Source of the DNA: Nitrincola alkalilacustris
GTDB lineage: Bacteria; Pseudomonadota; Gammaproteobacteria; Pseudomonadales; Balneatricaceae
Length of the DNA stretch: 64,000 nucleotides
Assembly (NCBI RefSeq): GCF_008973755.1
Contig: NZ_WBOM01000011.1
Location: forward strand, 1 to 64,000
Reading direction: 5' to 3'
This document shows, in pieces, positions 1 through 10,975 of this stretch. The stretch's first letter is position 1. Each line of letters starts with the position of its first letter. The translations under genes were made by a program, and so were the position numbers. The notes under the pieces are model-generated. The model saw nothing but the letters and a program-made list of their open reading frames with translations, had not been told where the DNA came from and searched no databases.

Positions 1-127
1 TAACCAAAGTGAAAACGGGTATCGCTGTCCCCGAGCTCGGGGTAAGTTAAAGGCATGAGCCGTATACGAGGCCCGTACGTACGGTTCTGTGAGAGGGATG
101 AGGCGGTGACGCCTCACCCTACTCGAT
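1..127 (+). mobile_element. Group II intron, 3' end (domains V and VI)
   Basis: Bases 57-87 fold as a group II intron domain V: GAGCCGTA (57-64) pairs with TACGGTTC (80-87), a two-base CG bulge lies at 78-79, and a short distal stem closes at 65-77. Bases 95-119 fold as domain VI, with a six-pair stem GAGGCG/CGCCTC (100-105 and 110-115) capped by a GTGA loop and an unpaired A near 116 as the candidate branch point. The intron probably ends at the CTACTCGAT near 119-127. Only the tail is in the window, so the maturase gene, if present, lies to the left. The exact 3' splice site is an inference from family pattern. Confidence 0.85.
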
Positions 128-326
128 TATCACCATGACACTGTCACGACAGTATCTATATGCTGCATTTTCATTTCACAGCCTGTGCAATTGAATCTAA
201 TTCCGTACGAATTGTACGGTAGTACAATATTAATCACCTATGATTCAGTCATAATCAGATTGTGCTAATACTAGAAGCCATGCTTTTAAAGGTTAGTCAT
301 CCAATATCCTGATAGAGGTAAAGACC
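128..326. other. Region between the intron tail and the adhesin gene
   Basis: No gene is seen in these 199 bases. They presumably hold the promoter of the adhesin gene that begins at 327, but no convincing -35/-10 pair with normal spacing was found. The one clear structure is the inverted repeat at 203-219. Confidence 0.6.
203..219. promoter_or_regulatory. Inverted repeat upstream of the adhesin gene
   Basis: CCGTAC (203-208) and GTACGG (214-219) are perfect inverted arms around a five-base spacer. The site lies 108 bases before the adhesin start and could be an operator. No regulator is identified for it. Confidence 0.4.
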
Positions 327-2102
<1,776 letters not shown>

Positions 2103-2126
2103 TGCATATTCACTGAACTGAAATCC

Positions 2127-2156
2127 AAGGGCCGGCCTATTAACCGGCCCTTTTTT
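2127..2156. terminator. Rho-independent terminator after the adhesin gene
   Basis: AAGGGCCGG (2127-2135) pairs with CCGGCCCTT (2144-2152) around an eight-base loop and runs into a T tract to 2156. It lies between two convergent genes. Confidence 0.85.
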
Positions 2157-2157
2157 C

Positions 2158-3024
2158 TCATTCTTTAACCCTGAAAGCCCCCTCCCGTTGCCAATAGGTC
2201 ACTATGATCTTCGTTCCCTTGATTACCGGTGTGCCGGCATGAAGGGAGGTCATATCAGGTTCGCCCGATACATCCATGTCAGTAAAGAAAATAGCACCAC
2301 CAGCGTTCGGGTAGACCTCTATTCCACTGCCTGGAAATCGTGTGCCGCCCCCTTCTTCCGGTATCGCCAGATAGACCACAGTCGTGCCGACGCGCTGCCC
2401 ACCACGTTGCAGGTGCAATGCCGAGCCAGGGTTTTCGGGGTTGAACCAGTCGTAATGGGCCTTATACTCCTGCCCGGGTTCATATTGCAGCATTTGCAGG
2501 CCTTCACCGTTCTCGACCGGCCATCCGGTCAGGTTGGCCAGGCGTGTTTCCAGCATATCGATCAAGCTGGTTTCTGCACGGGTAAAAAACACGCTGGTAC
2601 TTGTACGCGCATGGTGTTCGATACTTTGGCCTGTCCCGCTGTCTACAACGCCGGATTTTCTTAACCCCTTGCTGTAGGCATAATCGATCAGCGCCTTGCA
2701 CTCCTCAGCGCTGAGGAGCTGGTCGAGCAAAACAGCATGTGGTTTCTCGAAACGACTCAGTACACGGACTGGCTGTCCATCACCATTGGTCACGCTGGCG
2801 GATTGCTTGATTGCAGGCAGGGGTTTACGCCAGTCTCTGGGTATACCCAGGAGAGTCAGCCCCTCATCCAGTGCCTGTGCCGCTTTCTCTCTATCCCAGG
2901 CGCCAGATGCCATACGCTTCAGCATTTCTGCAGGAGAGCAGTTGCGCTGCAGGTTATCCAGTATCCATTGGCGCCAACGCTCTCCCTGAAGGTCTATTGC
3001 CATTGGCGGCGGGTTATCAGTCAT
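2158..3024 (-). CDS. 2OG-Fe(II) oxygenase, prolyl 4-hydroxylase-like
   Basis: The 288-residue protein carries the iron and 2-oxoglutarate ligands of the prolyl 4-hydroxylase superfamily: His190 and Asp192 in AHYDWF, His262 in SLHAGTPV and Lys272 in KGTKIIVTYW. The GGGTRFPGSGIEVYPNAGGA stretch (225-244) is also typical of the P4H-alpha-like catalytic core. The first about 70 residues are helical and not part of the core. Such enzymes hydroxylate proline or a related side chain using oxygen and 2-oxoglutarate; the substrate here is unknown. It stands alone, convergent with the adhesin gene. No signal peptide is visible, so a cytoplasmic location is likely. Confidence 0.85.
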   Translation of the reverse strand: MTDNPPPMAIDLQGERWRQWILDNLQRNCSPAEMLKRMASGAWDREKAAQALDEGLTLLGIPRDWRKPLPAIKQSASVTNGDGQPVRVLSRFEKPHAVLLDQLLSAEECKALIDYAYSKGLRKSGVVDSGTGQSIEHHARTSTSVFFTRAETSLIDMLETRLANLTGWPVENGEGLQMLQYEPGQEYKAHYDWFNPENPGSALHLQRGGQRVGTTVVYLAIPEEGGGTRFPGSGIEVYPNAGGAIFFTDMDVSGEPDMTSLHAGTPVIKGTKIIVTYWQREGAFRVKE

Positions 3025-3083
3025 GATGTGTCCTCTCCAAGCTCTGAACCCTTATTCTTGTACACTTCCTGACTGATATCAAC

Positions 3084-4472
3084 TCACTCCAACGCATGCG
3101 CAATCCTGTGCACACTCTCCTTCGCATCCCCAAACAGCATCCGCGTGTTCTCTTTATAGAACAGCGGGTTCTTCACACCAGCATAACCAGTTGCCATACT
3201 GCGCTTGAGTACCACACACAGGCGAGCATTCCAGACTTCCAGCACCGGCATGCCGGCAATCGGGCTGTTGGGGCGTTCGATGGCGTCCGGGTTGACGATA
3301 TCGTTGGCCCCGATGACCAACACGACATCGGTCTTTTTAAAGTCGGGGTTGATCTCGTCCATCTCCATGACGATATCATAGGGCACGTTAGCCTCGGCCA
3401 GCAGTACGTTCATATGGCCGGGTAGTCGGCCAGCCACCGGGTGGATCGCAAAGCGTACCGTCTTGCCTTTTTTGCGCAACACATCGGTCAGGTCGCTGAC
3501 AGCGGTCTGAGCTGTAGCTACCGCCATACCGAATCCTGGCACGATGATCACGCTGTCGGCCATATCCAGCGCATCAGCCAACTCTTCAAAGGTTGTCGCG
3601 ACCACCTCGCCATGATCTTCATCACCACCTGTTGCTGAGGAGTCGGTACCGAATCCACCCAGTATCACGCTGATGAATGATCGGTTCATGCCACGGCACA
3701 TGATATAGGAGAGGATTGCACCGCTCGAGCCGACCAGTGCGCCGACCACGATCAGGAGGTCATTCGATAGCATGAAGCCTGTGGCAGCGGCGGCCCATCC
3801 GGAGTAGCTGTTGAGCATGGAGATCACGACCGGCATATCGGCACCACCGATAGCCGCGATCAGATGGATACCCAGCAGCAGCGCGATGATAGTCATCACC
3901 AGTATCAGGAAGGCTGCACCGCCATTGGGCGACTGAGGCACCACGATAAACAGCATCAGCACTATAACGATCAGTGCGACCAGGTTCAGCAGGTGGCGTG
4001 CCGGAAGCGTCAGTGGTTTGCCGGAGATAAAGCCCTGCAGTTTACCGAACGCCACCAGTGAGCCGGTCAGGGTAATCGCCCCAATGAAGATCCCCAGATA
4101 GATCTCGGTATTGTGAATCACCATCGCTGAGCCGGTGTAATGATAACCAGGGTCCAGATAGCTGTTCCAGCCAATCAGAACAGCAGCCAGTCCGACAAAA
4201 CTGTGCAGCATCGCTACCAGTTGCGGCATTGCAGTCATTTCGACACGATGTGCCAGGACGAGGCCAATCGCCGCACCGATCGTCATTACCAGTGCGATCA
4301 GCCAGTAAGCCTGTACCGATGCACTGAAGATAGTGGCCAGCACAGCCACCACCATACCGGTGACACCATACCAGTTACCGCGTTTGGCGGTTTCCTGTGA
4401 GCTCAGCCCTCCCAGGCTCAGAATAAACATCACGGCGGAAAAAAGGTACGCCATCGAGATAGTGCCTATCAT
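3084..4472 (-). CDS. pntB: NAD(P) transhydrogenase subunit beta
   Basis: PntB is the membrane beta subunit of the proton-translocating transhydrogenase, which makes NADPH from NADH at the cost of the proton gradient. The first about 270 residues are a series of hydrophobic segments. The C-terminal third is the soluble NADP(H)-binding domain III, with [12 protein letters not shown] and, further on, [20 protein letters not shown] and [12 protein letters not shown]. Length (462) equals that of the E. coli protein. An AAGGAG site precedes the ATG by six bases, and pntA ends 10 bases upstream, so the two genes are one operon. Confidence 0.97.
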   Translation of the reverse strand: MIGTISMAYLFSAVMFILSLGGLSSQETAKRGNWYGVTGMVVAVLATIFSASVQAYWLIALVMTIGAAIGLVLAHRVEMTAMPQLVAMLHSFVGLAAVLIGWNSYLDPGYHYTGSAMVIHNTEIYLGIFIGAITLTGSLVAFGKLQGFISGKPLTLPARHLLNLVALIVIVLMLFIVVPQSPNGGAAFLILVMTIIALLLGIHLIAAIGGADMPVVISMLNSYSGWAAAATGFMLSNDLLIVVGALVGSSGAILSYIMCRGMNRSFISVILGGFGTDSSATGGDEDHGEVVATTFEELADALDMADSVIIVPGFGMAVATAQTAVSDLTDVLRKKGKTVRFAIHPVAGRLPGHMNVLLAEANVPYDIVMEMDEINPDFKKTDVVLVIGANDIVNPDAIERPNSPIAGMPVLEVWNARLCVVLKRSMATGYAGVKNPLFYKENTRMLFGDAKESVHRIAHALE

Positions 4473-4482
4473 AACGCTCTCC

Positions 4483-6051
4483 TTATTTCCGGAACATTTT
4501 CAGCATGCGGTGAGTGACATAAAAGCCACCGGCAATATTGATGCTGGTAACAAACACGGCAATGGTGGCCAGTATCGGCACTATCACGCTGCCCTCAACC
4601 GAGATCTGCAGCAAAGCCCCGACGATCACGATGCTGCTGATTGCATTGGTCACGCTCATCAGTGGTGTATGCAGGCTGTGTTTCACGTTCCAGATCACCT
4701 GCCAGCCGACAAAAATGGCGAGCACAAAGATAAAGAAGTGCACGACAAAATCAGGTGGCGCAACCGATCCCAGCGAGAGCAGCAGAACACCGGCAATCGC
4801 CCAGTAAGTGGCGATGGTTCTGGCGGAAGCTTTTGGTTTCTCTTTTGGTTTTTCAATGGGTGGGGCTGCTGCCGCTAGTTTGGTGCCGCCATCCTGAGGT
4901 GCCGGGCGAATCGGTGGTGGCCAGGTGATCTCTCCCTGATGCACCACCGTGAAGCCGCGCTGTACTTCATCCTCCATATTCAACACGATCTCGCCATTGG
5001 ATTCGGGTGTCAGGTCGCTCAGCAGATGTACCAGGTTGGTTGAGTAGAGCTGTGACGACTGAGCAGCCAGCCGCGCAGGCAGGTTGGTATAGCCGATGAT
5101 GGTGACGCCGTGCCGCACCACTACCTCTTCAGGTACTGTCAGTTCACAGTTACCTCCATTGGCAGAGGCCAGATCCACTATGACGCTGCCATCCTTCATC
5201 GACTCCACCATATCGGCCAGAATCAGTTTCGGCGCTGGTTTGCCGGGAATGAGGGCAGTGGTGATGATGATATCGACATCCTTCGCCTGCGCCCGGAACA
5301 GCGCCATCTCGGCCTCAATGAACTCCTTGCTCATCTCCTTGGCATAGCCCCCTGCACCTGTTCCATCCTCATTGAAATCCAGTTCCAGAAACTCTGCGCC
5401 CATACTCTCGATCTGATCCTTGACCACCGGTCGGGTATCGAAGGCACGCACGATTGCGCCCATTGATTTGGCCGTGCCGATGGCAGCCAGGCCAGCTACA
5501 CCAGCACCAATGATCATCACCTTTGCAGGCGGGACCTTGCCTGCTGCCGTGATCTGACCGGTAAAAAAGCGACCGAACACATTGGCAGCTTCTATCACCG
5601 CACGATAACCCGCGATATTGGCCTGCGAGCTGAGGGCATCCATCTTCTGCGAACGTGAAATACGGGGGACTGCATCGATGGCAAAGGCGGTAACGCCTCT
5701 ATCGGCAAGCTTCTGCAGCATCTCCGGGTTGAGTGCTGGCTGCAGAAAGCTGACAAAATAAGTGCCTGGTTTCATCAGGGCCACCTCATCGCCGTTTTTC
5801 AGGTCAGGGCGAATCTGAGGGGCGTTAACCTTGAGCAGAATATCAGCTCGGGTATAGGTTTTGGCCGGTGTAGTGATCTCGGCGCCTGCGGCTTGATAGG
5901 CCTCATCAGTGAAGTGAGCGGCGGCACCTGCACCTCGCTCAACCACAACCGAATAGCCCAGCTTGATCAGCTTGGCGACGGTATCGGGGGTGGCTGCGAC
6001 GCGGGTTTCGTCTTTACTGGTTTCCTTGGGGATAGCAACGGTTAATGACAT
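4483..6051 (-). CDS. pntA: NAD(P) transhydrogenase subunit alpha
   Basis: PntA supplies the NAD(H)-binding domain I and part of the membrane domain of the PntAB transhydrogenase. The nucleotide fold is seen in [18 protein letters not shown], with the N-terminal alanine dehydrogenase-like part before it ([20 protein letters not shown]). A charged Pro/Lys linker (about 385-405) leads to four hydrophobic segments at the C terminus. It is the undivided enterobacterial form (522 residues) and not the split PntAA/PntAB form. A GGGAG site lies about seven bases before the ATG. It is the first gene of pntAB. Confidence 0.97.
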   Translation of the reverse strand: MSLTVAIPKETSKDETRVAATPDTVAKLIKLGYSVVVERGAGAAAHFTDEAYQAAGAEITTPAKTYTRADILLKVNAPQIRPDLKNGDEVALMKPGTYFVSFLQPALNPEMLQKLADRGVTAFAIDAVPRISRSQKMDALSSQANIAGYRAVIEAANVFGRFFTGQITAAGKVPPAKVMIIGAGVAGLAAIGTAKSMGAIVRAFDTRPVVKDQIESMGAEFLELDFNEDGTGAGGYAKEMSKEFIEAEMALFRAQAKDVDIIITTALIPGKPAPKLILADMVESMKDGSVIVDLASANGGNCELTVPEEVVVRHGVTIIGYTNLPARLAAQSSQLYSTNLVHLLSDLTPESNGEIVLNMEDEVQRGFTVVHQGEITWPPPIRPAPQDGGTKLAAAAPPIEKPKEKPKASARTIATYWAIAGVLLLSLGSVAPPDFVVHFFIFVLAIFVGWQVIWNVKHSLHTPLMSVTNAISSIVIVGALLQISVEGSVIVPILATIAVFVTSINIAGGFYVTHRMLKMFRK

Positions 6052-6075
6052 GCAGTAGCTCCCATACTGGCGACG

Positions 6076-6110
6076 AAGGAGGCCCTTGTCTTAAGGAGAG
6101 CCCTTGTCTT
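6076..6110. repeat. Tandem 17/18-base near-duplicate in the pntA leader
   Basis: AAGGAGGCCCTTGTCTT (6076-6092) is followed directly by AAGGAGAGCCCTTGTCTT (6093-6110), differing by one inserted base. It lies 25-59 bases upstream of the pntA start, so it is probably in the promoter or the mRNA leader. Confidence 0.75.
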
Positions 6111-6314
6111 TCAGCATCAGATGTTATTTTTGTTGTTGATAGCCGGTCGTATCGGGTGCACCTGTTCCTGGGAGGAACCATTCAGCACCGGGTTGCATGA
6201 TAAGCGTTGTACATAACGTCAGGATTAGCAAGTATTTTGCTGAAACTTCGGGAAGCCAGGTCGGTATTAAGCGGGAGGTCGTTGTCAGGAAAATGTCGCT
6301 GTAAGGAAGAGATC

Positions 6315-6340
6315 CCGGCTGCATCAGTCGATGCAACCGG
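6315..6340 (-). terminator. Hairpin downstream of proS
   Basis: CCGG-C-TGCATC (6315-6325) pairs with GATGCA-A-CCGG (6330-6340) around a four-base loop, with one internal mismatch. It begins 29 bases past the proS stop. There is no T tract, so it may be an mRNA 3' end structure and not a classical terminator. Confidence 0.35.
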
Positions 6341-6368
6341 AACCTGAATCAAGGCAGGGGGAAAGTGA

Positions 6369-8084
6369 TCAACTCAGCTGTTGTTGCAGGAAAGACACCA
6401 GCTGATCCACTGCAATATCCTGAGACTCGCCGTCGCGACGCCCCTTGTATTCCAGCTGACCGTTACCCAGACCACGCTCAGAGATCACCACACGATGCGG
6501 AACACCGATCAGTTCCATATCCGCAAACTTGACGCCAGGGCGCTCCTTGCGATCATCCAGCAGCACATCGATACCGGCTGCCTGAAGCTGGGCATACAGC
6601 TCATCTGATTTCACCTGAACCGCTTCGGACTTGTCATAGTTCAGGGGTACCAGCGCAACGGTGAACGGAGCCAAGGCCAGTGGCCAGATGATGCCATTCT
6701 CGTCATGGTTCTGCTCAATGGACGCCGCCACTACACGGGTCACGCCGATACCGTAGCAGCCCATCTCCATGATGGCGGCTTTGCCGTTTTCATCCAGGAC
6801 GGTAGCATTCATGGCGCTGGAGTAGCTGTTGCCGAGCTGGAATACGTGGCCGACTTCGATGCCGCGCTTGATCTCCAGCTTGCCTTCGCCACAGGGGCTG
6901 GGATCTCCGGCCACGACATTACGCAGATCGGCGACTTCGGGCAGTGGCAGATCGCGTTCCCAGTTGATGCCGAAATAGTGCTTGTCATCAATATTGGCAC
7001 CGGCACCGAAGTCCGCCATTTTCGCTACGGTACGGTCGATGATCACAGGGATCGGCATGTTGATCGGGCCAAGTGAACCTGGGCCTGCACCAATGATCGG
7101 GCGGAACTGCTCCTCGGTTGCGAACTGCAGAGGTGCAGCTACCTGAGGCAGTTTTTCAGCTTTGACTTCGTTCAGTTCATGATCGCCACGGATCAGCAGC
7201 GCGACAAAATCAGCGTCTACTTCGTCACTGGCTACCACGATCAGGGTTTTGATCGTCTTCTCGATCGGCAGGTTATACTGTTCGACCAGTTGCGCAATCG
7301 TTTTGGTGTTTGGCGTATCCACCAGACGCAACTCTTCAGAAGGTGCCGCGCGCTCTCCGGCTGGTGCAACCGCTTCTGCCTTCTCGATATTGGCGGCATA
7401 GCTGCTGCTGTCGGAGAAGGCAATATCATCTTCGCCAGAGGAGGCCAGTACATGGAACTCATGCGATGAGTTGCCGCCGATGGAGCCGTTGTCAGCCAGT
7501 ACTGGACGGAAATCCAGACCCAGACGGGTAAAGATGCGAACGTAAGCGTCGTACATCCGGTCGTAGGTTTCCTGCAGCGACTCGCGGTTGCTGTGGAAGG
7601 AGTAGGCATCTTTCATGATGAACTCACGTGAGCGCATCACACCAAAGCGTGGGCGTATCTCGTCACGGAATTTTGTCTGTATCTGATAGAAGTTGGCTGG
7701 GAGCTGCTTATAGCTCTTGATCTCGCGACGAATCATGTCGGTGATCACCTCTTCATGGGTCGGACCAACGCAAAAATCGCGGTCATGACGATCCTTCAGG
7801 CGCAGCAGTTCAGGGCCATACTTTTCCCAGCGGCCTGATTCCTGCCAGAGCTCTGCCGGCTGGATGGCTGGCATCAACACTTCCAGAGCGCCTGCGGCTT
7901 CCATCTCTTCGCGAACAATACGCTCTACCTTGCGCAGGGTGCGCAGGCCCATCGGCAACCAGGTGTACAGGCCTGATGCCAGTTTGCGGATCATGCCGGC
8001 ACGCAGCATCAGCTGATGGCTGATCACCTCGGCATCGGTCGGGGTTTCTTTGAGGGTAGAGATCAGGAATTGACTCGCACGCAT
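6369..8084 (-). CDS. proS: Prolyl-tRNA synthetase
   Basis: ProS charges tRNA-Pro with proline. The start is placed at the ATG giving [13 protein letters not shown], which matches the family N terminus and gives 571 residues against about 572 in E. coli; an upstream in-frame ATG at 8123 lies inside a terminator hairpin. Class II motifs are visible: [19 protein letters not shown] (motif 1), [17 protein letters not shown] (motif 2) and [16 protein letters not shown] (motif 3). The long insertion between motifs 2 and 3 is the editing domain of bacterial-type ProS. It is probably transcribed on its own. Confidence 0.97.
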   Translation of the reverse strand: MRASQFLISTLKETPTDAEVISHQLMLRAGMIRKLASGLYTWLPMGLRTLRKVERIVREEMEAAGALEVLMPAIQPAELWQESGRWEKYGPELLRLKDRHDRDFCVGPTHEEVITDMIRREIKSYKQLPANFYQIQTKFRDEIRPRFGVMRSREFIMKDAYSFHSNRESLQETYDRMYDAYVRIFTRLGLDFRPVLADNGSIGGNSSHEFHVLASSGEDDIAFSDSSSYAANIEKAEAVAPAGERAAPSEELRLVDTPNTKTIAQLVEQYNLPIEKTIKTLIVVASDEVDADFVALLIRGDHELNEVKAEKLPQVAAPLQFATEEQFRPIIGAGPGSLGPINMPIPVIIDRTVAKMADFGAGANIDDKHYFGINWERDLPLPEVADLRNVVAGDPSPCGEGKLEIKRGIEVGHVFQLGNSYSSAMNATVLDENGKAAIMEMGCYGIGVTRVVAASIEQNHDENGIIWPLALAPFTVALVPLNYDKSEAVQVKSDELYAQLQAAGIDVLLDDRKERPGVKFADMELIGVPHRVVISERGLGNGQLEYKGRRDGESQDIAVDQLVSFLQQQLS

Positions 8085-8107
8085 TATCTTTGGGTTCCGT
8101 ATCAGAC

Positions 8108-8136
8108 GAAAAATAGCCCCCATTTTAGGGGGCTAT
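8108..8136 (-). terminator. Rho-independent terminator between the DUF523 gene and proS
   Basis: Read on the minus strand, ATAGCCCCC and GGGGGCTAT (8113-8121 and 8128-8136) form a perfect nine-pair stem with a six-base loop, followed by a T tract at 8113-8109. It lies 54 bases past the DUF523 stop and just upstream of proS. Confidence 0.85.
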
Positions 8137-8189
8137 CGAAGCGGTAACAAGTCGAAGTTCAATTTCTGCTCAATAAGAGCGCGCGTTAT

Positions 8190-8669
8190 TCAGGCCGCAG
8201 CATCTCCCTGCTGCTCCATGAAAGTGATCAGCTCATTGATCTGGCGCTCATTGAAAACGGGGATCCCGTTACGAATCAGTTCGGCCGCAGCGACGCCCGG
8301 CGCATCGGTCAGTTTGCCGGAAAAACTGCCATCATAAATCTGTTTGTTGCCACAGGAGGGGCTGCGTGACTTCATCAGAGCACAGCAGCAGTTGTGCTTG
8401 CGTGCCAGCTCCAGAGCGGCCTCGGCTCCTGCGAGATACTGTGGGGTGACATCTTCACCTTCGCTGGTCTGTATCAGTATGGGAAACCGCGATTGTGTTT
8501 CGGCGGGTGGGCGAGGGGTGGGGAGTCCTCCCAGCACCTCAGGGCAGGCCATCACAATTCGGCCCTCTTCTTTCCATTTTTTCAGTGCCGGGTGGTCCAG
8601 AAGGCTGTGTTTGCCATCAAAACGGACTTTCTCGCCCATGAAGCAGGCACTGACCAGAATATTACCCAT
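8190..8669 (-). CDS. DUF523 family protein, TudS-like
   Basis: This 159-residue protein has the DUF523 signatures VSACFMGEKVRFDG (6-19), ACPEVLGGLPTPRPPAE (41-57) and SRSPSCGNKQIYDG (101-114). Cys9, Cys42 and Cys106 lie in those three motifs and are the likely iron-sulfur ligands; a CCC run at 94-96 is extra. Characterised DUF523 proteins of the TudS type are [4Fe-4S] enzymes that remove sulfur from thiouracil, so a desulfidase role is possible but not shown. It is monocistronic, ending at the terminator before proS. A divergent acyl-CoA synthetase lies upstream. Confidence 0.8.
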   Translation of the reverse strand: MGNILVSACFMGEKVRFDGKHSLLDHPALKKWKEEGRIVMACPEVLGGLPTPRPPAETQSRFPILIQTSEGEDVTPQYLAGAEAALELARKHNCCCALMKSRSPSCGNKQIYDGSFSGKLTDAPGVAAAELIRNGIPVFNERQINELITFMEQQGDAAA

Positions 8670-8803
8670 AACGCATAAACTCTTGATTGGTGATTTTTAT
8701 TATTATCCGCCACAAATTTTACCGTCTTATTGCATGGCTGGCGAATTTTGTGCGCATTGTGCTGTAAAAGAGTGTTGTCGTAAAGACTGATAAGTGATAT
8801 TAC

Positions 8804-8820
8804 TTAGGGGATAACCCTAA
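8804..8820 (+). promoter_or_regulatory. Shared operator-like element, site 1 (acyl-CoA synthetase promoter)
   Basis: TTAGGG (8804-8809) and CCCTAA (8815-8820) are perfect inverted arms around GATAA. The site resembles the elements at 14493, 37340, 45753, 56482 and 56545. It ends 78 bases before the synthetase ATG, the same distance as site 2 from its dehydrogenase gene. Confidence 0.55.
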
Positions 8821-8830
8821 TAATAAACCA

Positions 8831-8847
8831 CTGTACAGGATGTACAG
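8831..8847. promoter_or_regulatory. Perfect 7-3-7 inverted repeat before the acyl-CoA synthetase gene
   Basis: CTGTACA (8831-8837), GGA, TGTACAG (8841-8847) forms a perfect palindrome 51 bases before the ATG and 10 bases after operator-like site 1. It could be a second operator or a small hairpin in the leader. Confidence 0.5.
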
Positions 8848-8897
8848 CAAACCGTTGATGCAGGATGCGCAGGAGCGGTGAACAGAGGATTTCCAGC

Positions 8898-10550
8898 ATG
8901 AGTACAGAGGCATATTCAGCTTTCTATGCCAGATTCAATCCGGAGCAACTGGCGGCCGAGGTGCTGCAGGGCAGCCTGGACACAGGGCTCAACGTCTGTG
9001 TCGAGATCTGTGACAAGTGGGCGAGTGATCCCGATCGAGTAGCTTTGTACTATGAGGGGGTCGAGCGCCCGGCCCAGACCCTGACTTTTGCGCAGCTGCA
9101 ATCCTCAGCCGCCCGTTTTGCCAACTATCTCAAGTCCCAGGGGATTGGAAAGGGCGATAGAGTTTCCGCTTTGCTGCCTCGCTGTCCTGAGCTGTTGGTC
9201 GTGATTCTCGGTACGCTGCGTGCCGGTGCCGTGTATCAACCGCTGTTCACAGCTTTCGGCTCAGGCGCCATCGCTTATCGCTTCGAGCGTGCGGAGACGC
9301 GTCTGGTCGTCACAGACAGTGCCAACCGCAGCAAGCTTGATGACGTCAAGGATTGCCCGACGATACTCAGAGTGACGGAAGAGGGAGCCGATGCGCATGA
9401 GGATGCGGACTTCCATGCCCAGTTGCAGCAGCAGTCTGACCAGTTTGAGCCGGTGATGATCTCGGGCGATGACCCCTTCCTGCAGATGTTTACGTCGGGT
9501 ACTGTCGGTAAAGCCAAAGGGGTAGCTGTGCCTGCCAGAGCCTTGCTCTCCTTTTATGTCTACATGAAGTACGCGCTGGATCTGCGCCCGGAAGACAAGT
9601 TCTGGAATGTGGCGGATCCCGGCTGGGCCTATGGCCTCTATTATGCTGTGACCGGCCCGCTGTTGTTGGGGCATGCCACGCATTTCAATGAGCACGGTTT
9701 CACCCCGGATACGACCTATCAGATGATTCGTAAATACGGCATCACCAATCTGGCAGCTGCGCCGACCGCTTATCGACTGCTGATGGCAAACGACCATCTG
9801 TTGCCTGAAGGGGAGAGCATGGGCCTTCGAGTAGCCAGCAGTGCCGGTGAGCCGTTGAATCCCGAAGTGGTGAGCTGGGTCAAACGCCGTCTGGGATGCC
9901 CGGTAATGGACCAGTATGGCCAGACTGAAACCGGTATGACCTGCTGCAACCATCACGCGCTTGAACACCTGGAACGTGCCGGTTCGATGGGCTACTCCAT
10001 GCCCGGTCATCGTGTCGTGGCACTCAACGGTGCTTATGAAGAGGTGGGCCCGGGTGAGACCGGTCAACTGGCAGTAGATGTACAGGAGTCGCCGCTGTTT
10101 TTCTTTGACGGCTACACCTGGGGCGAGAAGGACCCCTTCCAGGGGCGTTACTACCTGACCGGTGATGTGGTGATTGCACACGGTGATGGCAGCTTCTCCT
10201 TCTCGGGTCGGGACGATGATATCATTACCACGGCGGGCTATCGTGTCGGGCCTGCTGATGTCGAGAGTACTCTGCTGGAGCATCCGGCGGTGGCCGAGTC
10301 GGGGGTTGTCGGTAAGCCAGACCCGCAGCGGGGTGCTATCATCAAGGCCTATGTCGTGATCAAGCCCATGTATGATGCGGATGAGTCGCTCCGGCATGAC
10401 TTGCAGACTCTGGTTCGTGAGCGCCTGTCGACCCATGCCTTTCCACGTGAGGTCGAGTTTGTGACTGAGCTACCGAAAACACCCAGTGGAAAGATTCAGC
10501 GCTTTATTCTGCGTAACCGCGCCCGTGAAGAGTTTGATCAGGCGATCTGA
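8898..10550 (+). CDS. AMP-forming acyl-CoA synthetase
   Basis: The enzyme activates a carboxylic acid to its CoA thioester through an acyl-adenylate. It shows the P-loop-like MFTSGTVGKAKGVAVPA, the DQYGQTETGM adenylate motif, YYLTGDVV, the hinge GRDDDIITTAGYRVGP and the catalytic lysine region LPKTPSGKIQRF near the C terminus. At 550 residues it fits the acetate/medium-chain acid group more than long-chain FadD, but the substrate cannot be read from sequence. The start is the ATG at 8898 (MSTEAYSAF) with GAGGA eight bases upstream; an in-frame start at 8865 lacks that support. A thioesterase gene follows after 11 bases. Confidence 0.88.
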   Translation: MSTEAYSAFYARFNPEQLAAEVLQGSLDTGLNVCVEICDKWASDPDRVALYYEGVERPAQTLTFAQLQSSAARFANYLKSQGIGKGDRVSALLPRCPELLVVILGTLRAGAVYQPLFTAFGSGAIAYRFERAETRLVVTDSANRSKLDDVKDCPTILRVTEEGADAHEDADFHAQLQQQSDQFEPVMISGDDPFLQMFTSGTVGKAKGVAVPARALLSFYVYMKYALDLRPEDKFWNVADPGWAYGLYYAVTGPLLLGHATHFNEHGFTPDTTYQMIRKYGITNLAAAPTAYRLLMANDHLLPEGESMGLRVASSAGEPLNPEVVSWVKRRLGCPVMDQYGQTETGMTCCNHHALEHLERAGSMGYSMPGHRVVALNGAYEEVGPGETGQLAVDVQESPLFFFDGYTWGEKDPFQGRYYLTGDVVIAHGDGSFSFSGRDDDIITTAGYRVGPADVESTLLEHPAVAESGVVGKPDPQRGAIIKAYVVIKPMYDADESLRHDLQTLVRERLSTHAFPREVEFVTELPKTPSGKIQRFILRNRAREEFDQAI

Positions 10551-10561
10551 GGAGCAAACCT

Positions 10562-10975
10562 ATGAAAATGGATCTGCAGGCATTGCAGATATTTCTGGCC
10601 GAGCAGTTCCCCCAGGGGGCTCGTTTTGGCCAGATAGAAGCAGCAGGGGATGGTTGGGCGCACTTCAGGTTGCCGATCAGCGACGAGCATCTGCGCCCCG
10701 GTGCTACCGTATCCGGGCCCTCTCTGATGGCGTTGGCAGATGTAGCCCTTTATGGTGCGTTGCTGAGCCGAATCGGCCCGGTAGCACTGGCGGTGACTAT
10801 TAATCTGAATATCAACTTTCTGCGCAAGCCTTCGCCTGAAAGGGATATTCTGGCGAAGGCCAGTATGCTCAAGGTGGGGCGTAGGCTGGGGATGGGGGAA
10901 GTTTATCTCTATTCCGAAGGAAACGATGATCCGGTTGCCCACGCCACACTGACCTATTCGATTCCGGAGCATTGA
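10562..10975 (+). CDS. PaaI-type hotdog thioesterase
   Basis: This 137-residue protein has the single hotdog-fold layout of PaaI/YbgC-like acyl-CoA thioesterases: an N-terminal strand pair, then HLRPGATVSGPSLMALADVA (43-62), which carries the long central helix and the usual Gly and Asp positions, and the VTINLNINFLRKP strand. It probably hydrolyses an acyl-CoA or keeps free CoA available when the upstream synthetase is active. TGAGGAGC lies just upstream of the ATG. It ends in a one-base overlap (TGATG) with the hydrolase gene, so the three genes form an operon. Confidence 0.85.
   Translation: MKMDLQALQIFLAEQFPQGARFGQIEAAGDGWAHFRLPISDEHLRPGATVSGPSLMALADVALYGALLSRIGPVALAVTINLNINFLRKPSPERDILAKASMLKVGRRLGMGEVYLYSEGNDDPVAHATLTYSIPEH

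Larger units (their letters stand above)
6052..6368. other. Intergenic region between proS and pntA
   Basis: These 317 bases hold no gene I can support. A 70-codon minus-strand frame (6124-6336) has no recognisable product and no good ribosome site. The region should contain the pntAB promoter. It holds a tandem near-duplicate at 6076-6110 and a hairpin at 6315-6340. Confidence 0.6.

Noticed and set aside
6124-6336. 70-codon minus-strand frame in the proS-pntA gap
   Set aside because: No ribosome site, no recognisable product, and it overlaps the hairpin after proS.
8085-8123. 13-residue extension of proS
   Set aside because: It is encoded by the terminator hairpin and is absent from the ProS family.
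9261-10436. 391-codon antisense frame in the acyl-CoA synthetase gene
   Set aside because: It is a shadow of a clearly conserved enzyme on the other strand.
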